A stretch of DNA of 64,000 nucleotides from Simplicispira sedimenti (GCF_022760965.1 NZ_JAKVIJ010000002.1:62001-126000), one strand, 5' to 3'; shown: positions 43,954 through 53,847, numbered from the stretch's first letter. The notes: generated by a model from the letters alone, not told the origin. Numbers and translations are program-made.

Positions 43954-44071
43954 ACGCTCCCAGCACGGCGGGGCGGCCCTTGCGCGGGAGCCCTGGCATA
44001 GCTTGCGCTCGCTTCCTGCGGTGTGGGTGGAATGCGGCGCCACACCTCTTTCTATCTTGACTTTTTGAACC

Positions 44072-44443
44072 ATGACCATGGCGACTTTGCACGATCCCAA
44101 CTGCCTCTTCTGCAAGATCATTGCGGGCCAGATTCCGTCCCGCAAGGTGTACGAGGATGACGAGATCTTTGCCTTCCATGACATCCACCCCTGGGCGCCG
44201 GTGCATTTTCTGATGGTGCCCAAGCTGCACTTGCCCTCCATGGCGCAGGTGCAGCCGGAGCATGCGGGGCTGCTCGGGCGCATGATGGCGCTGGCGCCGC
44301 GCCTGGCGCTGGAGCAGGGCTGCCGCCCTTATCCCGAGGGGGGGTTCCGCATTGTGGTGAACACGGGGCTTGAAGGCGGGCAGGAAATCCACCATCTGCA
44401 TGTGCATGTGTTGGGTGGACCGCGTCCGTGGCTCAAGGGCTGA
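44072..44443 (+). CDS. hinT: Histidine triad (HIT) nucleotide-binding protein
   Basis: The 123-residue protein starts MTMATLHDPNCLFCKIIAG and ends with the histidine triad HHLHVHVLGG. HinT proteins hydrolyse AMP-lysine and related phosphoramidates. NxNT-type residues VVNTGLEGGQ are present. ATG at 44078 is an alternative two codons later. In Burkholderiales this gene normally sits beside the tat genes, as here. Confidence 0.94.
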   Translation: MTMATLHDPNCLFCKIIAGQIPSRKVYEDDEIFAFHDIHPWAPVHFLMVPKLHLPSMAQVQPEHAGLLGRMMALAPRLALEQGCRPYPEGGFRIVVNTGLEGGQEIHHLHVHVLGGPRPWLKG

Positions 44444-44520
44444 GAGCTGTTTTGCAAGGTCTCTGACAGATTCGTCACAGGCGCCGACTAAAATGGCCCG
44501 CATTCGTTAGGAGAATTTCC

Positions 44521-44766
44521 ATGGGTACTTTTTCCATCTGGCATTGGCTGGTTGTCCTGCTGATCGTCGTGCTGGTGTTTGGCACCAAAAAGCTCAAGAA
44601 CATCGGTTCTGATCTGGGTGGCGCCGTCAAGGGCTTCAAGGACGGCATGAAGGATGGCACTTCCGGTGATGCGTCCGCCCCGGCCACGCCGCCCGCAGGC
44701 CAAGTCACGGGCAGCACGGCCGCCGACAAGACGACCATCGACGTCGAAGCCAAGCAAAAAAGCTGA
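44521..44766 (+). CDS. tatA: Sec-independent protein translocase TatA
   Basis: The 81-residue subunit has the short N-terminal transmembrane helix (IWHWLVVLLIVVLVFG), the FGTKKL hinge and an amphipathic helix (GSDLGGAVKGFKDGM). It polymerises to form the pore of the twin-arginine system. A clean TTAGGAGAATTTCC ribosome-binding region precedes the ATG. It heads the tatA-tatB-tatC set. Confidence 0.96.
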   Translation: MGTFSIWHWLVVLLIVVLVFGTKKLKNIGSDLGGAVKGFKDGMKDGTSGDASAPATPPAGQVTGSTAADKTTIDVEAKQKS

Positions 44767-44794
44767 TGCTTGAAACCGAGAGGCGGGCGCACGC

Positions 44795-45265
44795 ATGATT
44801 GATATCGGCCTGTCCAAGATGGCGCTGGTTGGCGTGGTGGCGCTCATCGTCATCGGGCCTGAGAAGCTGCCGCGCGTTGCGCGCACCGTGGGCACCTTGC
44901 TGGGCAAGGCGCAGCGCTACGTGTCCGACGTCAAGGCCGAGGTCAACCGTTCCATGGAGCTTGACGAGCTCAAGAAGATGAAGGAAACGGTGGAAAGCGC
45001 GGCCCGCGACGTGGAACACTCCGTCCAGACCGCGGCCAATGAGTTCGAGCAGGACTGGGCTGAAGCCACCGGCCAGGCCAGCGCGGAGCTGGAGGGCAGT
45101 GCCACGGTGGAGCCGGCGGCTCCCGTGTACCGGCATCCGGGCAAGAACTGGCGCCTCAAGCGTGGCGCGGTGCCCCAGTGGTACAAGTCGCGCAACGGCG
45201 TGCGTACCAAGGCGCAATCTGGCGCTGCGCGTGTTGCGCGCTACCGGCCCCAAAAATTCCACTGA
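44795..45265 (+). CDS. tatB: Sec-independent protein translocase TatB
   Basis: A 156-residue TatA-fold subunit with the MIDIGLSKMALVGVVALI start, the conserved GPEKLP motif and a longer amphipathic helix than TatA. TatB binds twin-arginine signal peptides together with TatC. It lies 28 bp after tatA. The tail (residues 105-156) is basic and rich in Arg/Lys. Confidence 0.96.
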   Translation: MIDIGLSKMALVGVVALIVIGPEKLPRVARTVGTLLGKAQRYVSDVKAEVNRSMELDELKKMKETVESAARDVEHSVQTAANEFEQDWAEATGQASAELEGSATVEPAAPVYRHPGKNWRLKRGAVPQWYKSRNGVRTKAQSGAARVARYRPQKFH

Positions 45266-45318
45266 CGCGCGCTTGCCAGCGACGCCACCGCAGGCCGTAG
45301 TCCTGCAGGCAACCCATC

Positions 45319-46110
45319 ATGTCCGACCAACCATCCAAAGACGAAGAATTAGCCGGCACCGAGCAGCCCTTTGTGGAGCATCTTGTCGAGCTGCGCGACC
45401 GACTGGTCAAGGCACTGATCGCCGTGGGTGTGGCTGCAGCGCTGCTGTTTTTCTTCCCCGGGCCAGGGGCCCTCTATGACTTGCTGGCCGCTCCCCTGGT
45501 GGCCCATCTGCCCAAAGGGGCCACGCTGATCGCCACCTCGGTGATTTCGCCCTTCATGGTGCCGCTCAAGATTTTGCTGGTCTCTGCCTTTCTGCTGGCC
45601 CTGCCTGTGGTGTTGTGGCAGGTCTGGGCCTTCATCGCGCCGGGGCTGTATGCCCATGAGAAGCGCCTGGTGCTGCCCCTGGTGGTTTCCAGCACCTTGC
45701 TGTTCTTTGTGGGTGTGGGCTTTTGTTATTTCTTCGTTTTTGGGCAGGTGTTCAGCTTCATCCAGAGCTTTGCGCCCAAGAGCATCACGGCCGCGCCTGA
45801 CATCGAGGCCTACCTCAGCTTCGTGCTGACCATGTTTATTGCCTTTGGCCTGGCCTTCGAGGTGCCCATTGTGGTGATCGTGCTGGCGCGCCTGGGGCTG
45901 GTGAGCGTGGAGAAGCTCAAGGCGTTTCGGGGGTATTTCGTCGTGCTGGCCTTCATCGTCGCTGCCGTTGTGACGCCGCCCGATGTGGTGTCGCAACTGG
46001 CACTGGCCGTGCCCATGTGCCTGCTGTACGAACTGGGTATCTGGGCTGCGCAAGTCTTCATCCGGCACACGCGGGCGCCGGACGACGTGCAGGAAACCAC
46101 GCCGCGCTGA
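45319..46110 (+). CDS. tatC: Sec-independent protein translocase TatC
   Basis: The 263-residue polytopic subunit has the cytoplasmic motif FVEHLVELRDRLVKA just before TM1, then six membrane helices; the family's FEVP region (AFEVPIVVIVLARLG) is intact. It recognises the twin-arginine signal. PetA of the bc1 complex, encoded 3.7 kb away, is a normal client. It converges on the degS-like gene with a 12 bp gap that contains a short GCGC dyad. Confidence 0.97.
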   Translation: MSDQPSKDEELAGTEQPFVEHLVELRDRLVKALIAVGVAAALLFFFPGPGALYDLLAAPLVAHLPKGATLIATSVISPFMVPLKILLVSAFLLALPVVLWQVWAFIAPGLYAHEKRLVLPLVVSSTLLFFVGVGFCYFFVFGQVFSFIQSFAPKSITAAPDIEAYLSFVLTMFIAFGLAFEVPIVVIVLARLGLVSVEKLKAFRGYFVVLAFIVAAVVTPPDVVSQLALAVPMCLLYELGIWAAQVFIRHTRAPDDVQETTPR

Positions 46111-46122
46111 CCGGCGCGCTGC

Positions 46123-47271
<1,149 letters not shown>

Positions 47272-47345
47272 GGACGATGGGCGATGAGAGTGCGGCTGCT
47301 ATTGTGGCCCAAGCGCTGCCCCCTGCGCCGCACGACAATACGGCC

Positions 47346-48098
47346 ATGCCCATTCACCGAGACACCATGCTGCAGGCGCTGGACGCGCTCTTGCAGCCCG
47401 AACGCTTCAAGGACTACGGCCCCAATGGCCTGCAGGTCGAAGGCAAGGCGCAGATTGCGCGCATCGTCAGTGGCGTGACGGCCAGCCGTGCGCTGATCGA
47501 CGCCGCCATTGCGCAGCAGGCCGACGCCATCTTTGTGCACCACGGCCTGTTCTGGCGCGGGCAGGACGGGCGCGTCACCGGCTGGATGAAGCAACGCCTG
47601 CAGCGCCTGCTGGCGCACGACATCAGCCTGTACGCCTACCACCTGCCCCTGGACGCGCACCCCGAACTGGGCAACAACGCCCGCCTGGGCGCACTGCTGG
47701 GCTGGCAGGCCGACGCGCGCTTTGGCGAGCAGGACCTGGGCTGCGTGGCCAGCGTGGACTATGGCAACGCGCAGCTGCTGGCGCAGCATGTGCAGCAGGT
47801 GCTGGGGCGCGGCACCACGCTGGTGGAGCCCGAGGACGCCAGGCCCATCCGTCGCGTGGCCTGGTGCAGCGGCGGGGCGCAGGGTTACTTCGAGGCCGCC
47901 ATGGCCGCCGGTGCCGATGCGTTCATCACCGGCGAAATCTCCGAGCCCCAGGCCCACCTGGCGCGCGAGAGTGGCGTGGCCTTCATCGCCGCCGGGCACC
48001 ACGCCACCGAACGCTATGGCGCCCCGGCGGTGGCCGCCCATGTGGCGGCACAGCTGGGGTTGGAGCACCGGTTCATCGACATCGACAATCCCGCATGA
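47346..48098 (+). CDS. Nif3-like dinuclear metal-centre protein (YbgI family)
   Basis: The 250-residue member of the NIF3/GTP cyclohydrolase I type 2 family forms hexameric rings with a dinuclear metal site. The likely ligands lie in VHHGLFW and AGHHATERYG, and in YHLPLDAH. The biochemical role is not settled. Start MPIHRDTMLQ is chosen over an ATG 69 bp upstream that would overlap the divergent promoter. Its stop codon is immediately followed by a repeat copy. Confidence 0.9.
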   Translation: MPIHRDTMLQALDALLQPERFKDYGPNGLQVEGKAQIARIVSGVTASRALIDAAIAQQADAIFVHHGLFWRGQDGRVTGWMKQRLQRLLAHDISLYAYHLPLDAHPELGNNARLGALLGWQADARFGEQDLGCVASVDYGNAQLLAQHVQQVLGRGTTLVEPEDARPIRRVAWCSGGAQGYFEAAMAAGADAFITGEISEPQAHLARESGVAFIAAGHHATERYGAPAVAAHVAAQLGLEHRFIDIDNPA

Positions 48099-48157
48099 TA
48101 CGCTATAAAAATGATAGCTGCTTGCGCAATGAATACGAGCGCTAGAGGCATAAATGA
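48099..48157 (+). repeat. Dispersed ~60-bp palindromic repeat, copy 8
   Basis: ACGCTAT, A run, ATGATAGCTGC, TTGCGC, variable bases, GAGCGCTAGAGGC and ATAAATGAC. It occupies the whole gap between the Nif3 stop (48096-48098) and pdxA; the pdxA ATG (48154) lies in what is the TTTGAC end of other copies. Confidence 0.8.
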
Positions 48158-49200
48158 CTGAAAAATCTACGCTGCGCCCTCTGGCCATCACCCAGGGAGA
48201 CCCTGCAGGCATAGGCCCCGAGATCGTCGCCAAGGCATTCCGGGACGCACCTGAGCTGCTGCGCGGCTGTTTCGCCGTGGGCGACCTGGCTACGCTGCGC
48301 CGCGCTGCACAGTGCATCGTCCGGCCGGGCCAGCCCGAGCTGCCGGTGGCGCAGATCGATGCGCCCGTGCAGGCGCTGGACATGCCGCCGCGTTGCCTGC
48401 CGGTGCTGCCGCTGCCCGGCCTGCCGGGGCCGGTGCCCTGGGGCCAGGTCTCGGCGCAGGCCGGCCGGGCGGCAGCGCAGTGCGTGGTGTGGGCCGCGCG
48501 CGCGGCCTTGCGTGGCGAGGTGGCCGGGCTGGTGACGGCACCGTTGCACAAGGAATCCTTGCACGCGGCGGGTGTGGACTACCCCGGCCACACCGAGCTG
48601 CTGCAGGCCGAGGCGGCTGCGCACGCAGGCGTTGCGCTGGCCGACATGCCCGTGCGCATGATGCTGGCCAGCGATGAGCTGTGCACAGTGCTGGTCAGCA
48701 TCCATGTGTCCTTGCGCGACGCGCTGGCCGCCGTGACGCAAGGCAACCTGTTGCAAACCCTGCAGATCACGCACGAAGCGTTGTCGCGCAGCCTGGGGCG
48801 CGCGCCGCGCATCGCTGTGGCTGGCCTGAACCCGCACGCGGGCGAAGGGGGGCTGTTTGGCCGCGAGGAGATCGAGGTGATCGCCCCCGCCATCGCCGAG
48901 GGTCTGCGCAGGGGCTGGACCGTGGTGGGGCCTTTGCCGCCCGACACGGTGTTCATGCGCGCACGCAATGCGCCGGGTCATCCAGGCGAGTTTGATGCGG
49001 TGCTTTCCATGTACCACGACCAGGGCCTGATTCCCATGAAATACCTGGGCGTGGACAAGGGCGTGAACGTGACCCTGGGCCTGCCGCTGGTGCGCACCAG
49101 CCCGGACCATGGCACCGCTTTCGACATCGCGGGCCAGGGCGTGGCCGATGCCTCCAGCCTCATCGAGGCCGTGCGCATGGCGCGCCGCCTGGCGCTGTAA
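48154..49200 (+). CDS. pdxA: 4-hydroxythreonine-4-phosphate dehydrogenase
   Basis: A 348-residue enzyme of the DXP-dependent pyridoxal phosphate pathway, oxidising 4-phosphohydroxythreonine. The GDPAGIGPE opening is visible, as are the three metal-binding His segments: GHTELL, YHDQGLIPMKYL and SPDHGTAFDIAG. GLNPHAGEGGLFG is also conserved. The start codon coincides with the end of a repeat copy, and there is no obvious Shine-Dalgarno apart from AGAGGC at 48144-48149, which belongs to the repeat itself. Confidence 0.95.
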   Translation: MTEKSTLRPLAITQGDPAGIGPEIVAKAFRDAPELLRGCFAVGDLATLRRAAQCIVRPGQPELPVAQIDAPVQALDMPPRCLPVLPLPGLPGPVPWGQVSAQAGRAAAQCVVWAARAALRGEVAGLVTAPLHKESLHAAGVDYPGHTELLQAEAAAHAGVALADMPVRMMLASDELCTVLVSIHVSLRDALAAVTQGNLLQTLQITHEALSRSLGRAPRIAVAGLNPHAGEGGLFGREEIEVIAPAIAEGLRRGWTVVGPLPPDTVFMRARNAPGHPGEFDAVLSMYHDQGLIPMKYLGVDKGVNVTLGLPLVRTSPDHGTAFDIAGQGVADASSLIEAVRMARRLAL

Positions 49201-49216
49201 AACTCAGCGCAGGTGC

Positions 49217-49654
49217 TCAGCGCTTGAGGCTGTCGCGGATTTCGCGCAGCAGCACGATGTCTTCGGGCGTGGGGGCGGGGGCGGCGGGTGCTTCGGGGGC
49301 CGCAGGGGCCTCGCGCTTGAGGCGGTTGATCTGCTTGATCATCATGAAGATGATGAACGCCAGGATGAAGAAGTTCACCGCCACGGTGATGAAATTGCCA
49401 TAGGCAAACACCGGCACGCCCGCCTTCTTGAGCGCATCCAGCGTCATGGCTGTGCCTTCGGGCACGGTGCCCAGCACCAGGAACAGGTTGGAAAAATCCA
49501 GCTTGCCGAACACCAAGCCTACCACCGGCATGATGAGGTCGGACACCACCGAGTCAACGATCTTGCCAAAGGCGCCGCCAATGATCACGCCCACGGCCAA
49601 GTCGATGACGTTGCCCTTGATGGCGAATTCACGAAATTCCTGCATCATTCCCAT
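49217..49654 (-). CDS. mscL: Large-conductance mechanosensitive channel
   Basis: The 145-residue channel starts MGMMQEFREFAIKGN, with TM1 (VIDLAVGVIIGGAFGKIV), the periplasmic loop, TM2 (FITVAVNFFILAFIIFMMI) and the charged cytoplasmic helix that ends REIRDSLKR. It vents solutes in hypo-osmotic shock. ATG at 49654 follows an AAGGAA site; a frame opening 13 codons earlier is unlikely. It converges on pdxA with a 16 bp gap. Confidence 0.96.
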   Translation of the reverse strand: MGMMQEFREFAIKGNVIDLAVGVIIGGAFGKIVDSVVSDLIMPVVGLVFGKLDFSNLFLVLGTVPEGTAMTLDALKKAGVPVFAYGNFITVAVNFFILAFIIFMMIKQINRLKREAPAAPEAPAAPAPTPEDIVLLREIRDSLKR

Positions 49655-49810
49655 GGTTCGATTCCTTTCAAAACGACAAGCCCGCAGTATCACGCAATCG
49701 CCGTATTTTCGATCCAGGTCATGACTGCGCGAGAAAGCGGCGGTTGGTTCATTGCAGTCCGCTACAATTTACGGTTGTCCCAACCCTAGCGATGATCATA
49801 GAGGACCCCC

Positions 49811-50410
49811 ATGAGTGACACTCCAATCGACTCCAGCAAACGGACGTGGCTGATCGCGACCGGCTGCGCGGGCGCTGTGGGCGGCGTAGCAACCGCCGTT
49901 CCGTTCGTGAGTACCTTCCAGCCCTCCGAGAAGGCCAAGGCCGCCGGTGCTGCGGTTGAAGTGGACATTTCTCAGCTCAAGCCCGGTGAGCGCGCCATCG
50001 TCGAGTGGCGCGGCAAGCCGGTCTGGATCATCAAGCGCACGCCCGAGCAGCTGGCCGATCTGCCTGCGCTGGATGCGCAGCTCGCCGATCCCAAGTCCGA
50101 GCGCAAGCCCGACGAGTTCACGCCAGCCTACGCGCGCAACGGCCACCGCTCCATCAAGCCCGAAGTCCTCGTGGCCGTGGGCATCTGCCCGCACCTGGGC
50201 TGCTCGCCCTCTGAAAAATACACGCCCGGTCCTCAGCCTTCGCTGCCCGACGACTGGAAGGGTGGCTTCCTGTGCCCTTGCCATGGTTCGACCTTCGACA
50301 TGGCCGGCCGTGTGTTCAAGAACAAGCCTTCGCCGGACAACCTCGAAATCCCGCCGCACATGTATCTGTCGGATACGCGCCTGCTCATCGGTGAAGACAA
50401 GAAAGCCTAA
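49811..50410 (+). CDS. petA: Ubiquinol-cytochrome c reductase, Rieske iron-sulfur subunit
   Basis: A 199-residue membrane-anchored Rieske protein of the bc1 complex. It has a Tat-like N-terminus (SSKRTWLIATGCAGAVGG) that serves as membrane anchor, with a Lys-Arg in place of the usual Arg-Arg. The cluster motifs are CPHLGCSP and CPCHGSTFD. GAGGA at 49801 serves as ribosome-binding site. A TACAAT at 49763-49768 may be the minus 10 box but no matching minus 35 is evident. petB follows after 14 bp. Confidence 0.96.
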   Translation: MSDTPIDSSKRTWLIATGCAGAVGGVATAVPFVSTFQPSEKAKAAGAAVEVDISQLKPGERAIVEWRGKPVWIIKRTPEQLADLPALDAQLADPKSERKPDEFTPAYARNGHRSIKPEVLVAVGICPHLGCSPSEKYTPGPQPSLPDDWKGGFLCPCHGSTFDMAGRVFKNKPSPDNLEIPPHMYLSDTRLLIGEDKKA

Positions 50411-50424
50411 TCGAGGACCCCACC

Positions 50425-51840
50425 ATGGCCGAATTCAAGGAAATTTCCCCCAACGCCTCGGCGGGCGCCAAGCTCACCAACTGGTTTGAGAACCGCTTTC
50501 CCACGGCATTCGACGCCTATCGCGTCCACATGTCGGAGTACTACGCACCCAAGAACTTCAACTTCTGGTACATCTTCGGCTCGCTGGCCCTGCTGGTGCT
50601 GGTGATCCAGATCGTCACCGGCATCTTCCTGGTGATGCACTACAAGCCCGACGCCGCCAAGGCCTTCGAGTCGGTCGAGTACATCATGCGCGACGTGCCC
50701 TGGGGCTGGTTGATTCGCTACATGCACTCCACGGGCGCCTCGGCATTCTTTGTCGTGGTGTACCTGCACATGTTCCGCGGCCTGCTCTACGGCAGCTACC
50801 GCAAACCGCGTGAGTTGGTCTGGATCTTCGGCTGCGCCATCTTCCTGGCGTTGATGGCCGAAGCCTTCATGGGCTACCTGCTGCCCTGGGGCCAGATGTC
50901 GTACTGGGGCGCCCAGGTGATCGTGAACCTGTTTGCTGCCATCCCGCTCGTGGGTCCCGATCTGGCGCTGCTGATCCGTGGCGACTATGTGGTGTCTGAC
51001 GCCACCCTGAACCGCTTCTTCAGCTTCCACGTGATCGCCGTACCCCTGGTGCTGCTGGGCTTGGTCGTGGCGCACTTGCTGGCCTTGCACGACGTGGGTT
51101 CCAACAACCCCGACGGCGTGGAAATCAAGAAGGGCCCCAAAGGCAACCGCTGGTCTCCCAATGCACCTGCGGACGGCATTCCGTTCCACCCCTACTACTC
51201 GGTACATGACATCTTCGGTGTCTGCGTGTTCCTGATGGTGTTCTCGGCCGTGGTCTTCTTCGCCCCTGAGGCGGGTGGCTACTTCCTAGAGTACAACAAC
51301 TTCATCCCGGCCGACCCCATGGTCACGCCGGCACACATCGCTCCGGTGTGGTACTTCACGCCGTTCTACTCCATGCTGCGCGCCATCACCGCCGAGATGA
51401 TGTATGCGCTGGTCGCGTGCGTGGTGCTGGCTGCAGCGTTTGGTGTGTTCAAGGCGCGCATGCCGGTGCTCTTCAAGGGCATCGTCGCCGTGGCTGCTGC
51501 GGTGGTCGTGGCCCTCATGCTGGCCATTGACGCCAAGTTCTGGGGCGTGGTCGTGATGGGCGGCGCCGTGATCATCCTGTTCTTCCTGCCTTGGCTGGAC
51601 AACAGCCCGGTCAAGTCGATCCGCTACCGTCCGAGCTGGCACAAGTACGTGTATGCCGTGTTCGTGGTCAACTTCGTGATCCTGGCCTACTTGGGTGTGC
51701 AGCCGCCGTCGCCTGTGGGCGAGCGCGTTTCGCAGGTCGGCACGCTGCTGTACTTCGGCTTCTTCCTGCTGATGCCCTGGTGGAGTGCCAAGGGTGAGAC
51801 CAAGCCGGTGCCCGACCGTGTCACCTACAAAGCGCATTGA
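50425..51840 (+). CDS. petB: Ubiquinol-cytochrome c reductase, cytochrome b subunit
   Basis: The 471-residue polytopic haem b subunit. The N-terminal half carries the four haem-ligand His in two helix pairs (YMHSTGASAFF, YLHMFRG; FFSFHVIAVPL, VVAHLLALH) and the PEWY-equivalent Qo-site region (APVWYFTPFYSMLRA). The C-terminal part has additional helices and is longer than mitochondrial cytochrome b, as usual in betaproteobacteria. petC starts 17 bp after the stop. Confidence 0.97.
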   Translation: MAEFKEISPNASAGAKLTNWFENRFPTAFDAYRVHMSEYYAPKNFNFWYIFGSLALLVLVIQIVTGIFLVMHYKPDAAKAFESVEYIMRDVPWGWLIRYMHSTGASAFFVVVYLHMFRGLLYGSYRKPRELVWIFGCAIFLALMAEAFMGYLLPWGQMSYWGAQVIVNLFAAIPLVGPDLALLIRGDYVVSDATLNRFFSFHVIAVPLVLLGLVVAHLLALHDVGSNNPDGVEIKKGPKGNRWSPNAPADGIPFHPYYSVHDIFGVCVFLMVFSAVVFFAPEAGGYFLEYNNFIPADPMVTPAHIAPVWYFTPFYSMLRAITAEMMYALVACVVLAAAFGVFKARMPVLFKGIVAVAAAVVVALMLAIDAKFWGVVVMGGAVIILFFLPWLDNSPVKSIRYRPSWHKYVYAVFVVNFVILAYLGVQPPSPVGERVSQVGTLLYFGFFLLMPWWSAKGETKPVPDRVTYKAH

Positions 51841-51857
51841 GCCGGAGTCAACCCACC

Positions 51858-52601
51858 ATGAAAAAAATCATTCTCTCGTTCATTGCAGCCCTGGGTCTGG
51901 CCGCTGGCGCGGCGCACGCTGCTGGCGGTAGCACCATCCCTTGGGACAAGGCGCCCAACAAGCTCAACGATCTGCCTGCCCTGCAGAATGGTGCCAAGCT
52001 GTTCGTGAACTACTGCGTGGGCTGCCATTCGGCCGCGTTCATGCGTTACAACCGCCTCAAGGACATCGGCCTGACCGAGCAGCAGATCAAGGACAACCTG
52101 CTGCTGACCACGGACAAGATCGGTGAGACCATGAAGGCCAACATCGATCCGAAGCAGGCCAAGGAATGGTTCGGCGCCAACCCGCCCGACCTGACCGTGA
52201 TCGCTCGCTCGCGCGCCGGCCATGGTGGTACGGGTGCCGACTACCTCTACACCTTCCTGCGCTCCTTCTACCGTGATGAAGCCAAGGCCACGGGTTGGAA
52301 CAACGTGCTGTTCCCCAACGTGGGCATGCCGCATGCCCTGTGGCAACTGCAGGGTGAGCGCCGTGCGGTGTTCGACCAAACCACCCATGCCTTCAAGGGC
52401 TACGAGCAGATCACGCCCGGCTCCATGAGCGCGCAGGACTACGATGCCGCCATCGGCGACCTCGTGGCCTACATGCAGTGGATGGGTGAGCCTGCCCAGG
52501 GCACGCGTGTCCGCCTGGGCATCTGGGTGCTGGGCTTCCTGTTCGTCATGACATTCTTCGCCTGGAAGCTCAACGCAGCCTACTGGAAAGACGTCAAGTA
52601 A
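51858..52601 (+). CDS. petC: Ubiquinol-cytochrome c reductase, cytochrome c1 subunit
   Basis: The 247-residue cytochrome c1 has a Sec signal peptide (MKKIILSFIAALGLAAGAAHA), a CVGCH haem-binding site near residue 54 and a C-terminal membrane anchor (LGIWVLGFLFVMTFFAW). The axial Met is probably in FPNVGMPHALW. It is the last gene of petABC; two hairpins follow, the second with a U tract. Confidence 0.95.
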   Translation: MKKIILSFIAALGLAAGAAHAAGGSTIPWDKAPNKLNDLPALQNGAKLFVNYCVGCHSAAFMRYNRLKDIGLTEQQIKDNLLLTTDKIGETMKANIDPKQAKEWFGANPPDLTVIARSRAGHGGTGADYLYTFLRSFYRDEAKATGWNNVLFPNVGMPHALWQLQGERRAVFDQTTHAFKGYEQITPGSMSAQDYDAAIGDLVAYMQWMGEPAQGTRVRLGIWVLGFLFVMTFFAWKLNAAYWKDVK

Positions 52602-52620
52602 GGCCCGGTCTCGACCTGGC

Positions 52621-52645
52621 CACCGCCGCCGCCCTGGCGGCGGTG
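52621..52645 (+). terminator. Perfect 10-bp stem after petC
   Basis: CACCGCCGCC (52621-52630) pairs exactly with GGCGGCGGTG (52636-52645) across a five-base loop, 19 bp after the petC stop. It is followed only by CATTTCTCT, so it may stabilise the pet transcript end rather than terminate alone. Confidence 0.55.
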
Positions 52646-52656
52646 CATTTCTCTAC

Positions 52657-52695
52657 GGAGTGGGCGCTTGCGAGCGCTCCACTCCTTTGGTTTTT
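52657..52695 (+). terminator. Intrinsic terminator between petC and sspA
   Basis: GGAGTGGGCGCT (52657-52668) pairs with AGCGCTCCACTCC (52673-52685; one bulged base) around a TGCG loop, followed by TTTGGTTTTT. The combination looks like a Rho-independent terminator for the petABC operon; leakage or a separate promoter would then feed sspA. Confidence 0.75.
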
Positions 52696-52709
52696 AGGAG
52701 CTACTCGCC

Positions 52710-53321
52710 ATGATGGTGCTTTATTCGGGAACCACCTGTCCCTTCTCCCACCGTTGCCGTTTCGTGCTGTTCGAAAAAGGCATGGACTTTGAAATCCGCG
52801 ACGTGGATCTTTACAACAAGCCCGAGGACATCAGCGTGATGAACCCCTACGGGCAGGTTCCCATCCTAGTTGAACGTGACCTGATCCTGTACGAATCGAA
52901 CATCATCAACGAGTACATCGACGAGCGCTTCCCGCACCCCCAGCTCATGCCTGGCGATCCGGTGGACCGCGCCCGCGTGCGCCTGTTCCTGCTCAACTTC
53001 GAGAAGGAACTGTTCGTGCACGTCGGCACGCTCGAATCGCGTGCCTCCAAGAGCAACGAAAAAGCCCTGGAAAAGGCCCGCGCCCACATCCGCGATCGCC
53101 TGACGCAGCTCGCCCCCGTGTTCCTGAAGAACAAGTACATGCTGGGCGAGAACTTCTCCATGCTCGACGTGGCGATTGCACCGCTGCTGTGGCGCCTGGA
53201 TTACTACGGCATCGAACTGTCCAAGAACGCGGCGCCGCTGCTCAAGTACGCCGAGCGCATCTTCTCGCGCCCGGCCTACATCGAGGCGCTCACGCCCTCC
53301 GAAAAGGTCATGCGCAAGTAA
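52710..53321 (+). CDS. sspA: Stringent starvation protein A (GST fold)
   Basis: The 203-residue protein has a thioredoxin-like N-domain (LYSGTTCPFSHRCRF) and a GST-C helical domain (residues 85-200). SspA binds RNA polymerase and adjusts transcription in starvation and acid stress. ATG at 52713 is an equally good start. It is followed by sspB, the usual pairing, and preceded by petABC, the standard betaproteobacterial and Neisseria order. Confidence 0.93.
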   Translation: MMVLYSGTTCPFSHRCRFVLFEKGMDFEIRDVDLYNKPEDISVMNPYGQVPILVERDLILYESNIINEYIDERFPHPQLMPGDPVDRARVRLFLLNFEKELFVHVGTLESRASKSNEKALEKARAHIRDRLTQLAPVFLKNKYMLGENFSMLDVAIAPLLWRLDYYGIELSKNAAPLLKYAERIFSRPAYIEALTPSEKVMRK

Positions 53322-53358
53322 GACTGTCCGTCGCCCAACCCCTGCAGGCTCCTCGCCC

Positions 53359-53847
53359 ATGAACGCCCTGGAAACTACCTCCACGCGCCCCTACCTCATC
53401 CGTGCACTGCACGAATGGTGCACGGACAACGGCTTCACGCCCTACATCGCCGTGCGCGTGGACGAAACCGTGCAGGTGCCCATGGAGTACGTCAACAATG
53501 GCGAGATCGTGCTCAATGTCGGCTTTGATGCCACGGGCAGCCTGCAACTGGGCAACGACTACATCAGCTTCAAGGCCCGCTTTGGCGGCGTGGCGCGCGA
53601 CATCATGGTGCCCGTGGGCCGGGTGATTGCCATCTACGCCCGTGAAAACGGGCAGGGCATGGCCTTCCCTCCCGCGGAAGACATGGCGCCGCCGCCCGCC
53701 ACTTTTGCGGCACCGGTATCCAGTGCCGATCCAAGCCGCCTGGTGCAGCTGGTCAGCAGCGAGCCGGGCGACGAGGACAGCGACCCGCATCCCCCCGGGC
53801 CACCCCCGGCTTCGCCCACACGGCCCGCGCTCAAGCGTGTCAAGTGA
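53359..53847 (+). CDS. sspB: ClpXP adaptor (protease specificity-enhancing factor) SspB
   Basis: A 162-residue adaptor that delivers ssrA-tagged proteins to ClpXP. The folded domain is residues 1-115 (RPYLIRALHEWCTDNGFTPY, VGRVIAIYARENGQGM). A flexible Pro-rich linker leads to the C-terminal ClpX-binding tail, TRPALKRVK, which matches the basic RPxLxxVK motif. It lies 37 bp after sspA. The tRNA-Thr promoter appears to sit inside its last codons. Confidence 0.94.
   Translation: MNALETTSTRPYLIRALHEWCTDNGFTPYIAVRVDETVQVPMEYVNNGEIVLNVGFDATGSLQLGNDYISFKARFGGVARDIMVPVGRVIAIYARENGQGMAFPPAEDMAPPPATFAAPVSSADPSRLVQLVSSEPGDEDSDPHPPGPPPASPTRPALKRVK

Noticed and set aside
44463..44494. Promoter upstream of tatA (CTGACA and TAAAAT)
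   Set aside because: The spacer is 20 bases; no better pairing was found.
49763..49768. TACAAT upstream of petA as a full promoter
   Set aside because: No acceptable minus 35 hexamer lies 16-18 bases upstream, so it is mentioned only in the petA entry.
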